From positions 124,001 through 188,000 of the forward strand of contig JAKOGH010000685.1 of the NCBI GenBank assembly GCA_024811115.1: a stretch of 64,000 bases of DNA. The letters are read 5' to 3'. A program made the position numbers and the translations under genes. Under the pieces are notes generated by a model that made no database searches, was not told where the DNA came from, and was given only the letters and a program-made list of their open reading frames with translations. Shown here in pieces: positions 1-11,487 of the stretch. Origin of the DNA: Terana coerulea (taxonomy: Eukaryota; Basidiomycota; Agaricomycetes; Polyporales; Phanerochaetaceae). How positions within the stretch are numbered: the stretch's first letter is position 1; every line of letters begins with the position of its first letter.

Positions 1-631
1 CCTGATAACAACGGCTATGTCACCCATGATCTTTTGTGGTGCACCCCACTAAGAATGGGCTGTGGAGATTGTAAGCATTTCTCTCTCAATTATCTCTTTA
101 ATCACTAATAATACCCAAATAGCATAGGGAGAGATGATGACGTTATCACGCTAAATACCGGTAAGGACTGGCCTTCATTATGATGCTAAAGAAACTCATG
201 CCAGATCATTTCCAGGGGCAAAAGTCACGCCTGTTGCACAAGAAGAAGAGATCCTCAAAAATCCCTTGGTCCTTGGTGCAGTGATGTTCGGAAGCGGAAG
301 GACTTACTGTGGTGTATTAATCGAATTCCACCGGAACGCCTGCCTAGACCCAAACTATTTTGCCTGGGTTTCTAGACGCGATGAGCTAGCTCGGTATGTC
401 TCACAGTTTTGCCCTTGATCTTGGTCGCCACGTTTAGTACTAACTGGAATGGACTTGAGCAGGGAGTATGTGCGGGAAGCTAATAAACTTGCGCCGCATC
501 TGCAGGCACGCATAAATTTAAATCTGATCCTCGTCACAGACCCGACTCGACCAATGCCTCGTGAACAAAATAGGACAGTCATTCGTTCGGAAGCTCTCGA
601 GCTGTATGAGAAAGATATTGATGTAATGTGA
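1..631 (+). pseudogene. Adenylate-forming (AMP-binding/NRPS-like) enzyme, decayed C-terminal fragment
   Basis: The window opens inside the C-terminal part of an ANL-superfamily adenylation domain. Visible pieces, in order: a stretch like H-P-T-K-N-G-L-W (about 40-70), I-G-R-D-D-D-V-I after a likely intron ending near 120, L-V-L-G-A-V-M-F-G then G-V-L-I-E (about 265-330), and E-A-N-K-L-A-P followed by L-I-L-V-T-D and a short tail ending in a stop at 629-631. These match the hinge and C-terminal subdomain of basidiomycete AMP-binding proteins (family knowledge). The pieces do not join in one frame: the first needs a one-base shift, and the I-G-R-D-D-D exon soon runs into a stop. A conserved G-K-G segment with the catalytic lysine is replaced by R-E-Q-N-R. 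I call it a pseudogene; the 5' part lies outside the window. Confidence 0.72.
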
Positions 632-842
632 GCAGACTTCCCATCTTCATGTACATATACAAGCGAGGAACCTTTCACGAATGCGTACTGTTCTAGGTAT
701 CAACATCTGAATGCTGCTATGCCATATGAACGTAGCTCCTATTAAACGGCTTAAGCGCAGAGTCTAGCATATTTCCTTTGTAGTATCGTTCGTGCAATGT
801 ACACTATTTTAGATATTCTATAAGCAGGCTCTGACGCAGCCG

Positions 843-1555
843 TCATACAATCTCATGCTTCTTCGTACCCTCAGGACAATGCAGACAGTCCGAGTCAGCA
901 AGTGTGTCGGCGTGAATAACTGAAGGTGGGGTGACCTTCAAAGTGATGCCCATGGTCCCGAATGCGTGCGGCCCAACAGCCGCTTCGCGTAGTTCCCACC
1001 ATGGGTTAGAGAGAGAATACATATGTATCCATAACTCTTTCTCGGTTGGCGTCAGTTTCTTCAGTAATCCAACGAAGCGATCCCACTTGGGGTCGACGTC
1101 CTGCATCAAGTTGTTGAGCGACAGGCGATAAAGTGTCGCCTCCTGCTTCTGCACGCTCAACAGACGTATCGCGCATTCAAGCTACGGCTGCTCTCCAACG
1201 TCTCCAGCAGTCAGCGTCGCCCATTCTGGCCTCGGCCACGTAGAGCAGCTCGTCAAGCTTATCGACGGGAGGCGACTCGTTCTTGTCTGGCAGGTATTCG
1301 TCATGGAGCGACTCGAGTCCTAGAGTGTGTCAGTAAAGAATCTCTAGCGAAAGAGCTCTCCCTTTGGAGTGACGAGTCTGGTCCTCGCAGAACATCTGGT
1401 CCAGGCGTGCGAGAAGATGCACCGCCCTCTCTGCTGCGTCACGCACATCGAGGATCTTGTCCAAGCTCTTCTTAGTCTGAAAAGGTGCTCAGTGTAAGTC
1501 ATAATGTGGTGAGACACTTTGGCAATGTTACAGCTCACGTACGGGCCGTGGTACA
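843..1555 (-). pseudogene. Decayed partial copy of the 3' end of the neighbouring 774-residue gene
   Basis: Read on the minus strand, this segment repeats the last intron and last exon of the gene at 1942-4639: H-G-P-Y, an intron ending in TTTTCAG, then L-D-K-I-L-x-x-R-D-A-A and L-L-A-R-L-D-Q-M-F, and finally V-Q-K-Q-E-A and F-G-T-M-G-I-T-L-K-V-T-P-P. The copy has in-frame stops and shifts between about 1180 and 1370 and a different C-terminal tail after T-P-P. Nothing upstream of the last 60 or so nucleotides of the penultimate exon is present, so it is a 5'-truncated tandem duplicate and certainly not functional. Confidence 0.85.
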
Positions 1556-1941
1556 CGGAGAGAGGCGTAAAGACTTGGAGTGCAACATGGGCAGGTCTTT
1601 CCGCTGCTCTTGCCAGTAAACGCTTATATCTGAGCGCCCCGCCCCTTTCCTGACTTGGGCGGATTTACTCGACGCTTATCATTGCCCCTCTCACGTTGCT
1701 CATTCGACTTCGACTGGAAGATTGCTGTTCGGCGTATGCAGGACAATATATATATGCGGATGGAATCATGTCGTTCTTATTGGAATTGAGCTCTTACGTT
1801 CTGTCAACATACGACGAACTTCATAGTTGCATCCTACAATGACCCTACGGTGTTTGCGGATCGAGACTAGCTTTGTGGCGGTCGGAAGTAGCCGTGATCT
1901 TGTTCAATGCTCCCCGTTCACGCTTGAGGCCGAAAAATAAT

Positions 1942-4639
1942 TCAAGGTTTGGCGTTCGGAATGGCGGGTGGGGTGACCTTCAAGGTGATACCCATGGTCC
2001 CGAACGCTCGGAGGCCGGCAGCCGCCTCGCGGAACTCCAGCCACGGATTGGACAGAGAGTACGCGTGAATGCCCAGCTCGTCTTCGCTCTCCACCAGCGT
2101 CTTCAGCACTCCGACCAGGCGATCCCACTTCGCGTCCACGTCTGGCACCTTGTTGACCGACAGGCGGTAGAGCGCCGCCTCCTGCTTCTGCACGCCCAGC
2201 AGGCGCCTGGCGCGTCCAAGCCACGGCCGCTCACCGTCATCTCCGGCGGCCAGCGTCGCACGTGCCTCGGCGGCGTCGAGCAGCTCGTCAAGCCTGTCTA
2301 CGGAAGGCCACTTGTCCTTTTCCAGCAGATATTCGTTGTGGAGCGACTCTCGGAGGGTGGTGAAGAGCTGCTTGCGGAGGAGCTCGCCCTTGGGAGTGAT
2401 TGTGCCCTCGAAGAACATCTGATCCAGGCGCGCGAGGAGGTGCGCCGCTCGGCCGCGGGAGCTCTCGGCGGCCGCGTCACGCGTGCTGAGGATCTTGTCC
2501 AGGTTCTCCTCGGTCTAAACGGTACCGGTCATGAGAACTCGTGCAAGAAACCGACGAAAGCGCAACTCACGAATGGGCCGTGGGCACCAGTAATATGGTC
2601 CATGTACCGCAAAATCTGCGCCCCACCGATACCAATCCCATCGACGCCGGTGTAGACGGCCGGACCGATGTCGTCGAACTTGAACCCGGCAGACATGTAC
2701 GTCGTCAGCCCGGCCGAGTGCGCCTCGTGCACCCACTCGAGGGACTGCCGGAGCCCCAGCTGGTCGAGGAGCACGGTGCTCGGGTAGAAGTCGGCCGCGC
2801 CGTCGACGGTGACCTTGTCGAAGCCGCCCTGGAGGACGACCTCGATCGCGCGGCGCGCGATGCGCAGACGCGTGTTGCGGATCCCTTCTTTGTCTTCCGC
2901 GGACATGTTCTTCCAGTCCTCGGCCTTGAAGTTCAGGGAGATCCTCTGGCCGTCGGCGGGTGCGTCTTCCAGGTTGTCGATGAACTCGCTGTTCAAGTTG
3001 AACGCGGCGGAGAGATATTGCCTCCCCGGAATACGAAGACAGTTGGCTGTGGCAGTGGAGTGTAAGCTTCGCACACCAGAGTGTAGCTTAAAGGACATCT
3101 CACCGGCGATGGCACGCATATAAGCTACCATCTGCTTCGTCGTGAGACCATCCATTGCAATCTTGCACTCAGCCGCGCCAAGCTGGAAGATGCCGGTGGT
3201 CGCAGCAGCAATCGTGCCGACGAGCTTGATGAAGTCCTTTTCAAACATATTGTCCTTGCTGTCGTGGAAGGGGCGCCCGACGAAGCTCGTGTTCGGCGCA
3301 ATGGCGCCCGTGTGCAGGCGGACGCGCGCGAAGTCGAGCACGGACGGGATGCGGTACGACTCGATCTCTTGGCGGTCCGCCGGCAGAGGGCGCTCAAGGT
3401 CTACAAAACAGACGTCAGCAACGAAGCCGGGAAGAGCGTGCCGAGGCGTACGTTCGACATGCACGATGGCACCTCTCATCCACTTCGCCTTGCGGGTCGT
3501 GCCGAAAACGTGGCCGTCGCCGGGATCGGTCAGGCTGCAGTACGTCTGGGTGTCTTTGCGGAACCCCACGGTGCCCAAGAAGCGTGCATCATGTGGGTCG
3601 AATCGTCCGCGTCCTTGATAGAGCATTTGGTAAGCGATATGATACGCCTGCGAGAGCAAGCATCAGCGACGACACCGTCGATGCATAATGTTGGATGCTC
3701 ACGATGTAATCGTCGAAGGTGGGATCAACCTCGTTCTCGGAGAGGTTGCTGATGGACTGGGCAATGGCGCCGATAAAGTCTTCTCCGTAAGAACTGTGCC
3801 AGCTAATAGTTATCTGCCCAGAGCTCCGCTTGATTGTCAAGGTAAATACAGGGTACGGCTGGTCATCTGTGACAAGAGATCAGCCGAAATGTTTCCCCTG
3901 GTAAGGATAAAAGCAAACGTACCTTTCGGCTGAAAATATTTCTCATAGCCACAGAGCTTCATCGAGTTGGCGTTGAACTCAAACAACTGGTCGAGCCCAT
4001 CTTCCACTGCATGAGCGTCGTACGCGGCAAGGAGCTTGTCTACGACCGCTTTGCCGACCGAGACGAGACTTCCAACATCTTCGGTTTTCATGTCGCTAAA
4101 TATCTCGTCGATGACTGCGTCTAACGTCGCCCGCAGTTCGTCATTGGGCACGAGTGAGACTACGCCAATCGCCAATTAGATGGGGGAATCGGTGTCAGCG
4201 AAATAGGACTTACAGTACGGGAGCTGCAGCTTTCGGGTGAACGCCTTGTCTCGCTCATACTTGACCTTCCAAGCTACGACCTCTGGATCAGCCAACAGCG
4301 ATCACATCAATGGAGAGGCGACGTACTGTTCACTCGCAGCAGGAAGAGGATGTTTTGCAGAAGCAAAATTGCGGAGGTACGGTACAGACTGGCGTGGATC
4401 TGTGTGTAGCATCTGTCCGGTTTCACCTTGACAGGGATTAGGAAAGCGGGCGCCCCAGCCGCAGGGAGAGGAAGATCGGGAGTCCGTTGCAAGAAGCTAA
4501 TTTCTACTTTGTTGGCTGTGTCGGCACTAGGCGCCTCGAACCGGTCGGCTGTGAAGTCAGCATGCTCCACTGCAAGGGCCTTCGTGGAGGGTGCCTCTCC
4601 TAAGAGTGCGGAAGTTGCAGCTCTCCGAACGGCAAACAT
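1942..4639 (-). CDS. Conserved fungal protein of 774 residues with a TIM-barrel-like segment
   Basis: Eight exons join in one frame: 4639-4327, 4282-4214, 4159-3923, 3866-3703, 3647-3452, 3400-3104, 3046-2571 and 2514-1942, giving 774 codons plus stop. All introns are GT-AG and 44-57 nt. The ATG at 4639 is the first in frame and lies 74 bp downstream of a TATA box. I do not recognise the family with certainty. The segment near residues 480-580 (G-F-D-K-V-T-V-D-G-A, then E-A-H-S-A-G-L-T-T-Y, then G-V-D-G-I-G-I-G-G-A) has the rhythm of the last strands and phosphate-binding loops of a TIM barrel, somewhat like MfnB/DUF556 proteins; that is inference. No signal peptide or membrane segment is visible. 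A decayed copy of its 3' end lies directly downstream. Confidence 0.85.
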
Positions 4640-4712
4640 CTTCAAGTTGTTTGTTGCGAAGCGAAGGAAAGGAGAGAAGAGGTGAGGGCCAAGCGAGGGG
4701 ACCAGGGACGCT

Positions 4713-4720
4713 GTTTTATA
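4713..4720 (-). promoter_or_regulatory. TATA box of the 774-residue gene
   Basis: On the minus strand this reads TATAAAAC, 74 bp before the ATG at 4639, a usual distance for a fungal core promoter. Confidence 0.55.
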
Positions 4721-5633
4721 CTCCGCACGAATATTTCATGTGCCTGGCGCTGGCATGGTGCTTCCAAGAGGGTGTTGGAGAACGGTGTCGTCCGAGTCCA
4801 CACCTGCTGGAGCAGGCGGGCTAGGCCCAAGCAATGAAAGGAGGCGTTAGGCACAATTCAGAATCGCATTCGTCGGCTGCACTCCGCCCGTCAAACTGTC
4901 CAATGATGGAGAGTATGATCAGTATCTCACTTGACGATAGAGTTAGATGAGGCCAACCGATGATGACGATATGCGCTAGCTACTACCCAACGTAAGGTTC
5001 TGAGGTGGACACGACTCTGGTGGAGGAAGTGCCTTCATAGCTGGGCTGTGGAAGTTTTTGAATGCTCCCGTCTTCTGGAAATATTAATATTGTCAGATGG
5101 CAAGCTCAGATTGAGACGAAGCGCAGATTTTCACCCTAGAAGTCGCTTGCAGAGTAGTACATGAGCACGCCAGGTGTCACGCCATAGCCATTCTTCGGGA
5201 ACATGAGGTGTATAGAATGAGCCGAAGACTCATCTTGTATCCAACCTTCCACACCAGTAAATATACGGGAAGAGTTGTATGAAAAATACACCACTTACGA
5301 AGCACTAGGTCACGCCTCGCCTCGGAACCGTATTCCCCGACGTGCTCACAAGAGCAAGCTTCCCCGCATCTCGCAAGGTCCCTTGTTTTTGACGTAGTAA
5401 TGTGCGCTTTGCGGCACACATACAAGCTTCGATGACCTCAATCGTCGTGCGGAGCCGTCCAATACACACCAGGTGGCGAGAGGGCGTTTTGCTCTGCCCG
5501 TAAAGGGATGAACGTCCGACAAGGAAACAAGGTTCACAAAGACAAGTCCAAGTTGTGATGACGTAAGTGTCCGAAATGGGTTGTAACCCTAGACTAGGAG
5601 TAGGGTTACAGCACCTTCTCTTACTATTAGTCT
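4721..5633. other. Intergenic stretch without recognisable genes
   Basis: Only short open frames without recognisable domains are present. The one structured element is a perfect 10-bp inverted repeat, TGTAACCCTA at 5582-5591 and TAGGGTTACA at 5601-5610, separated by 9 nt, which could form a hairpin. The last 8 bp (5626-5633) are the left target duplication of the adjoining transposon. Confidence 0.6.
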
Positions 5634-6692
5634 CAAGGGGTATGCAGGAATAAGCGCCCGTACGTGGGGGCGGAGGGAGGGTGGTCCCTCGAGGGCCTTT
5701 AGCAATATTTTATTTTCTCACCTTATAATTCCGATTAATGTACTTCCACGCACATCTGCTATTTCTTGCACACTGTAAAAGTGTGAATCTGCGCAATCTT
5801 AGCTGATGTACGGGTGCGGTGAGCATGCCCACCAGAAAGAGAAGGTAACAGTCACACTTGTCACTTCATGTTTTCTATCGCTCGTCACGCCGACCTGCTG
5901 CCGACCTAGTCTCCTCACCGCTGTTGCCCATACCCAGCCAGAAACGCTCCAACCAGGCTAAAAGACACCAGTGCGGAATAAAATGAAGCTACTAGTCGCA
6001 TGGTGCTTGGTGAGTGTTTGTGTTTTGTGTAAATTCTGGCAAACCGACACTCATTCAGAGTTCAGGCCTAGTAGGATGCGTGCACATTGGTGGCTCACGT
6101 TGAACGCAATGTCCACCACCTATGCGAGACCTGCTATCCCAGCTCTGCAAGAGTCAGGATGTGACGGAGAGCACAGACCTGCAAAGAACAGCGCTTGACC
6201 CAGACATGCTTTCGTAACCTTGCGGACTGGATGTCACTCTCTGCCGCCAACATGAAGCATTAGCCCAACAAATCACGGATGCTATGGAGGCTGCAAGGAT
6301 GGTTCAGTCAGGAATCAAGCTTTGAGCAGCGGTCGTAGTCAATAGGTGTGTTCCACATCCCTCTACACAGAATCCCTTAGCTCACAGGAGCTGTTGTACA
6401 CAAGTCTCTACGGCCTGTGCCAAATCAAAGCCACAGAGGGAAGCAATGCGCAAACATGCAGGTATTGTTGCTGATACTGGGCTCAATGCTACTGTAGAGG
6501 GCTTGGAGAATGCTGTATATTACGGTTGGGTACTACATTGATAACAGCTTGTACATTGAGATAATCGATATATTGCCTTATATAGACCGTGTGAATGATC
6601 GGGATTTGCCGAGAGGGGAGGGGGGTCCCTGAGAGGCCCTTAGCCAACTTTCATGGCGTCACGTACAATATTTTATTTTTGCATACCCCTTG
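5634..6692. mobile_element. hAT-like non-autonomous DNA transposon, 1059 bp
   Basis: The element begins CAAGGGGTATGCA (5634-5646) and ends with the exact inverse TGCATACCCCTTG (6680-6692). Similarity between the two ends continues imperfectly for about 33 bp, including AATAA and GTACGTG in register. It is flanked by a perfect 8-bp direct repeat, ATTAGTCT at 5626-5633 and 6693-6700. An 8-bp target duplication and a terminus fitting Y-A-R-N-G are hallmarks of the hAT superfamily (established knowledge). Inside there is no transposase; the longest frames are under 80 codons and look random. Near-palindromic GGTCCCTCGAGGGCC-like motifs lie near both ends and may be subterminal binding sites. It is therefore a MITE or internally deleted copy that would need a transposase in trans. 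Confidence 0.85.
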
Positions 6693-6960
6693 ATTAGTCT
6701 AAGAGTGACGGTCGTCAGCAGTTCAAAGCAGGTTAGTAAGGTAGCACTTACACCCTCCTCCTCGTCTTCACTCCAGCTAGAGAAAAGGCTGCACATATTA
6801 CGAAGGCTTGCATGCTCTATCAGGTTGTATAGGGCTGACAGGAGAAAGCGACCACACAAGCAACTTCAAGGGGTCAAGCGTAGGGTGTTCTCGGTACAAA
6901 GCCCCCAAAAAGGAGACGACGTGCGACATAGTACCAGCGAGTCCTCTAACGTGAGTGATG

Positions 6961-8033
6961 TCAGCCAATAGCTGCAAGTATAACGCCGTTTATACCACTT
7001 ACATTCTCCGTCTGCATCATCCTCGCTCCCACTCCTCTGCCAGCGTGCGAACACTTTTGTCCTGCCCCACATCCAGTCAGTCTACCAACGGTAAAAAGAC
7101 CAAAATTATAATATCATACATTTCATGGTCACGTTCAGTCTCAACGTACGTGAAAAACTTGGCGAAATTGGAAGGCAGATCCCCCATCGCCACCTGCTCC
7201 GCCATCGCCTGGTCAATCTTGCGCTTCCCCATGGTCCCGAAGCACCGAATCTCCCGCAAACTCGCGCTCTGCGCGATGGTCGCCATGAGGCCTTGCCGGA
7301 TCCACTCCGACGGCTGGTAACGAGCGTCGACGTGTATCGTTGTCAGCGCAGGCGCTTTTGCGAGTGCCTTCGCAAAGTCGGGCGACATCCGGAACCATTT
7401 CCACAACACCACCGTGGCCTGAACTAGTTATCGTCTCCGCAACTTGCACAGAGTTTACTGCACCATGCTCACCAAGGACGCCCATGGCTCCGCAATGCAG
7501 GATTCCAACAAGAACTTCGCTTCGTCGACCGCTTCGCTTGTCTTATTCATGTACTGGTAGAGCACATAGAGCCTCTTCGGGTTCATGCACCGCAGCGCCG
7601 TCTTCAGCCCGGCGATGCTGTCTTGCGACTTCGGATGTAAGCAGATGTATACTGTGTGCACGTTTGGTGCGAGCTTGACGACGGTGGCGAGGCCCCGCCC
7701 CATGCCGCCCTCGAGGCGCAGATACTTGATCGCCCGCCCGACGTTTGGGTTGGCCTTGAGCAGCGCCGCCACGGACTTGGTGTGCTGTGGCGCCGACAGG
7801 ACCACGCGCTCGTAGAGGATGGGCGTGCCGATGCGCAGCCACCGCTTGCAGACCAAGAGCACATCCGCCCGGGGTGGCGTCTGTGCGCGGTGGTCGCTCA
7901 GGTAGTTGCGGTCCATCCGGCGCGGCGAGCCGCTTTGCGTGAACGCGCAGAACTCCTCCTCGGAGACGGACAGCCCAAGGTGGATGGCGAGTATCTCGCG
8001 GATGATTTCTTCAGGTAGAGCCGCCGCGGACAT
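6961..8033 (-). CDS. F-box protein, tandem copy A (about 299 residues)
   Basis: Exons 8033-7473, 7418-7150, 7061-7003 and 6971-6961 join in frame. The N-terminus M-S-A-A-A-L-P-E-E-I-I-R-E-I-L starts a degenerate F-box, followed by V-C-K-R-W-L-R-I-G-T-P-I-L-Y, typical of Agaricomycete F-box proteins. The rest resembles irregular leucine-rich repeats (K-Y-L-R-L-E-G-G, N-V-H-T-V-Y-I-C-L). F-box proteins bind Skp1 and bring substrates to SCF ubiquitin ligases; the target here is unknown. The tail is less certain. The neighbouring paralogue stops after E-D-D-A-D-E-E-Y, whereas here six bases containing that stop are missing, so the frame either uses a short last exon, as annotated, or reads on to about 6866. 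80-85 % of the sequence looks shared with copy B. Confidence 0.82.
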
Positions 8034-8654
8034 GGCGAAAACATGAGGAGCGAGGGCGGTGGTGGGGGTTCAAGACAAGATGGGAAGCAAAAGTGTAAAA
8101 GCCCGAATGAGCGGAAGCCGTGGAGTACCTGTCACGGGTCACGTGGCGCGTGACGATGGCGCCGGCACCCATCTGTCTCTTGGACCGCGACGAGAATATG
8201 ACCGTAATGTGTAGTGCTTGATAGATATTACTTGGGATTACTATGATCTCATATGTAATGTTGTGACGTAGTCTCGAGGCAGGTACATAGTAGACCAAGG
8301 AGAATAGGCAAACAAGGCTTGCGAAGAAAAGTAACGGTCATCAGTAAACGTGTAGCTCACAGCATGTTGGTATGGTGGCGCCAACCTGAAGTAGTACTTG
8401 CTTACATCCTCCCCCATCCTCACTCCAGGTGGAGACAATGCTGCATGTATTACGAAGGTTTGCGTACTTTATCAGACTTTATAGGGCTACTGAGAAGAAA
8501 GACCTAAAGCAGCTTCAAGGAATTAATTGTATGGCATTTCCGGCGCGAAGCCTCAAGAAATGGAGACGACATGTAACAATAGTACCAGCGAGGCCTCTAA
8601 CACGAGTGACGTCAGCCAACAACTCCAAGTATGTAGTCATTGGTATAGCTTACA

Positions 8655-9704
8655 TCAATATTCTTCGTCAGCGTCGTCTTCACTCCCAACCATCTGTGCG
8701 AACACTTTTGTCCTGCCGCACATCCCGTCAGTCCATCAAAGCATGCGGAGGTATCACAACTATAATAACCCACATTTCGCGATCATGTTCAGTCTCGACG
8801 TACGTGAACAACTTGGCGACATCGGGGGAAAGGCTGCCCATCGCCACTTGCTTTGCCATCGCCTTGTCAATCGTGCGCTTGTCAAGAGTCCCAAAGCACC
8901 GAATCTCTCGTAGACTTGAGCTCTGAGCGAGGGTAGCCATGAGGCCTTGCCGGATCCACTCCGACGGCTGGTATCTACCGTCAATGTGTATCGCTGTAAG
9001 GGCCTGTGCCTGCGCTAAAGCCTTCGCAATGCCAGGTGTCATCAGGAACCATTTAGGTAGCACCACGGTGATCTGAAGCAATAAACGTCATCCCTTTGAT
9101 CCACACGCAGCATCATCTGTATCGCGCTCACCATGGACGTCCATGATATCGCAATACAGGACTCTATTAATGATTGCGCTTCAAAAACTGTCTTGTCTGT
9201 CGTGACCAGGCCCCGGGAGAGCAAATAGAGCGTCTCCGGGTTCATGAGCGGCAGCGCTTTCTTCAGCCCGGTGATGCTATCGCATAACTCTGACTCATGC
9301 AAACAGATATACACTGTATGCACGTTTGGGGCGAGCTCAACGATGGCGGCAAGATCCTCCTCGCCCATGCCGCCCTCGAGGCGCAGATACTTGATCGCCC
9401 GCCCAACGTTCGGATTCGCCTTCAGGAGCGCCGCGACCGCCTGCGTGTGCTGCGGCGCCGAGAGGACCACGCCCTCGTACAACGCCGGCGTGCCAATGCG
9501 CAGCCACCGCTTGCAAACCAAAAGCACGTCGGCCTGCAGAGGGAACCGGGCGCGGTGCGCGCGGAGGCGCAGGTAGTGGTGGTCCTTCCAGCGCGGCATG
9601 CCGTTCTCCGGGAACGCGCAGAACGCCTCTTCGGAGACGGACAGCCCGAGGTGGACGGCGAGGATCTCGTACATGATTTCTTCGGGCAGAGAGGCCGCGG
9701 ACAT
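8655..9704 (-). CDS. F-box protein, tandem copy B (299 residues)
   Basis: Three exons, 9704-9132, 9072-8804 and 8712-8655, join to 900 nt. Like copy A it begins M-S-A-A-S-L-P-E-E-I and carries L-L-V-C-K-R-W-L-R-I-G-T-P-A-L-Y-E, then leucine-rich stretches (I-K-Y-L-R-L-E-G-G, L-R-E-I-R-C-F-G). The last exon is supported by strong conservation with copy A across the proposed acceptor (GGCAG) and the coding sequence T-K-V-F-A. It ends in an acidic tail, E-D-D-A-D-E-E-Y. It is expected to act as a substrate adaptor for an SCF-type ubiquitin ligase in nucleus or cytosol. No promoter motif is clear; about 570 bp of unassigned sequence separates it from the GH43 gene. Confidence 0.85.
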
Positions 9705-10277
9705 AGTAGATATGAGTTAGGAGCAAGGGCCGTGGTGGGAGTTTAAGACAAGATGGGAAGCACTGAGCAGTAGGCTAACGCTTGGCAGCCGGCTGAGGAA
9801 ACTGTCACGGGGTGTGCGGTCACGATCCACGTGGAAAGTGACAGTGGCGCGCACTGTTGGCACCGCTGCAGATACCTTCGCGGGAAGGTGAGCTGCAGCT
9901 GGCGGCAGCCAGCCTCTACGCAGTCCTTGATAAACGTTAAACGTCGTGTGATTGTACATCTTCCAGGCCGGCAGGGCGTTCTGAAGGTTCGAAATGGACA
10001 CTGTGAGGTCGTCATCCGCGCGAATATCTGGTTTCATCGTCGTTCAGCATTCACTAAAACCGGTACTAAGTACTCCAAGCCTTCTCCGCTTGGGCCGCAA
10101 CGTAAGCGGCCAAGTGCGTGGTATTGCTTGAGACTTCGTACAGAAGTCTCGTTGGGTGGGCTCCCCTTCAGCTTACTTGAAGTAAAGCACACTCCGTAGA
10201 AACGGCAAAAAGTCGAAAATAACATTAAATAGTAAATCCAAGACATCGCTGTACGCACGAGATACGTTCACGAGCCT
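9705..10277. other. Intergenic stretch upstream of F-box gene B
   Basis: No gene is recognised. The part nearest the F-box gene (to about 9900) resembles the sequence upstream of copy A and so belongs to the tandem duplication. The remaining 300 bp before the GH43 stop codon hold only short frames. Confidence 0.5.
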
Positions 10278-11487
10278 CTACGTGAAATGCACCGTCTTGC
10301 CCGTAATGCTAATTTGTCCAGCATACAGCTGCCGTGTATTAGCGTTCGTGCCGAGGTCCGCGTGGAAGAGCACGTTCACGCCGTCCGGGCCGACGTCGAG
10401 CCCGCCGGGCGAGTACAGCGGGCTGTACGGCGTGTGCGTCTGCAGCAGCGGCGCGTCGGGCGCGCGCGCCTTGGTGTACGGGCCCTTGATGCTGTCCGCG
10501 GTCGCGTACGAGGTGTCGTACAGCCCGCCGTCGAAGCAATTTGACGAGAAGAAGAGGACGTAGACGCCGTTCTTCTTGACGAGCGAGGGCGCCTCGACGA
10601 GCGGGCCGTCGCCGTCGTCGCGATCAAGAACTGCATGGGAGGATGATCAGCTAGTATGTTTGCATCGTGTGAGAAAAGACGAACTTTGCACAGGGGATCC
10701 GATGGGAGTTACGCCGTCAGCGGCGAGTTGTTGCAGCATGATGGGCTGAAGCAAGGGTTACTTGAGAGCAGTAAAGGATCGACGTGAAAGCTTACAGTCG
10801 AGACGATGGGAGCAACGCCGTTGTTGCAGTTGCCACCGTGGCCGATGCTATTTCCGTCGACCTTCCAGACAACCCAGACTGCAAAGATAGTTGTGATGAG
10901 CACAGAGAGCCTCTCATTCATCGCAAGAATAGACTCACGGGTGCCGTCGGTGTCAATAAACCCAGCAGGGTCAATCGCACCGCCTTGCGCTGTGTTGCAA
11001 GACAGGGCGGTAGCTTGGGGTGTGTATGGCCCATGGGCCGTGTCGCTGATCGCGGCGGCAATACAGTGTCTACCGCCGTTGCCATTCTGGACTGCGGTGT
11101 AGTACATCACGAACTTGCCATCCGGCTACGCGTCACCAAGCAGCGGTCAGTCCTCTTCACGCGCCATGTATGCGAACGAAAGGTGCGTACCCGTTGGATG
11201 ACGTCGGGCGCCCAGACGTCCGCGCCGGTGCTCCACGCGCCCACGGTCGGCAGCGCGTCCTCGTTGAGGACCGTCCACGTCTTGAAGTCGGCCGAGTTCG
11301 CGACGGGAACGTGCTTCCCGCCCGAGTTCGTCGCGAACGCGTACCAGTTTCCGTCGAGGCCCTTCACGAAGGACGGGTCCGGGAAGTTGCTAGTGATCAC
11401 GGGCCCGGTGATCCCGCGCTTCTCGATGGGCGAACCGAGGACGAGGGGTAGGAGGAGAAGGAGTGAGGAGAGCGATACGCCAAACAT
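10278..11487 (-). CDS. Secreted glycoside hydrolase family 43 (arabinan/xylan-type), 326 residues
   Basis: Exons 11487-11191, 11125-10939, 10878-10796, 10745-10685 and 10630-10278 join to 981 nt. A signal peptide (M-F-G-V-S-L-S-S-L-L-L-L-L-P-L-V-L-G) is followed by an E-K-R site that could be cut by a Kex2-type protease. GH43 landmarks are visible in order: F-P-D-P-S-F with the catalytic base Asp, W-A-P-D-V, the G-A-I-D-P-A-G-F motif with the pKa-modulating Asp, and P-L-V-E-A-P-S-L with the catalytic acid Glu. All three key residues are present, so the enzyme should be active. GH43 enzymes are inverting five-bladed beta-propeller hydrolases acting on arabinan or xylan side chains; which substrate cannot be read from sequence. 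Length is normal for a single-domain GH43, with no binding module. Confidence 0.93.

Larger units (their letters stand above)
6700..9900. repeat. Tandem duplication carrying two F-box genes
   Basis: Two direct units of roughly 1.6 kb, about 6700-8300 and 8330-9900, match over the F-box genes and over several hundred bases of 3' flank: for example the stretch containing CTTCGTAA, at 6797-6820 in one unit and about 8440-8470 in the other. Intron positions are the same in both. The duplication starts immediately beside the hAT-like element. Confidence 0.75.

Noticed and set aside
1873..2655. A 260-codon plus-strand frame.
   Set aside because: It runs antisense to the last exons of the 774-residue gene, whose splice sites and paralogous copy support the minus strand.
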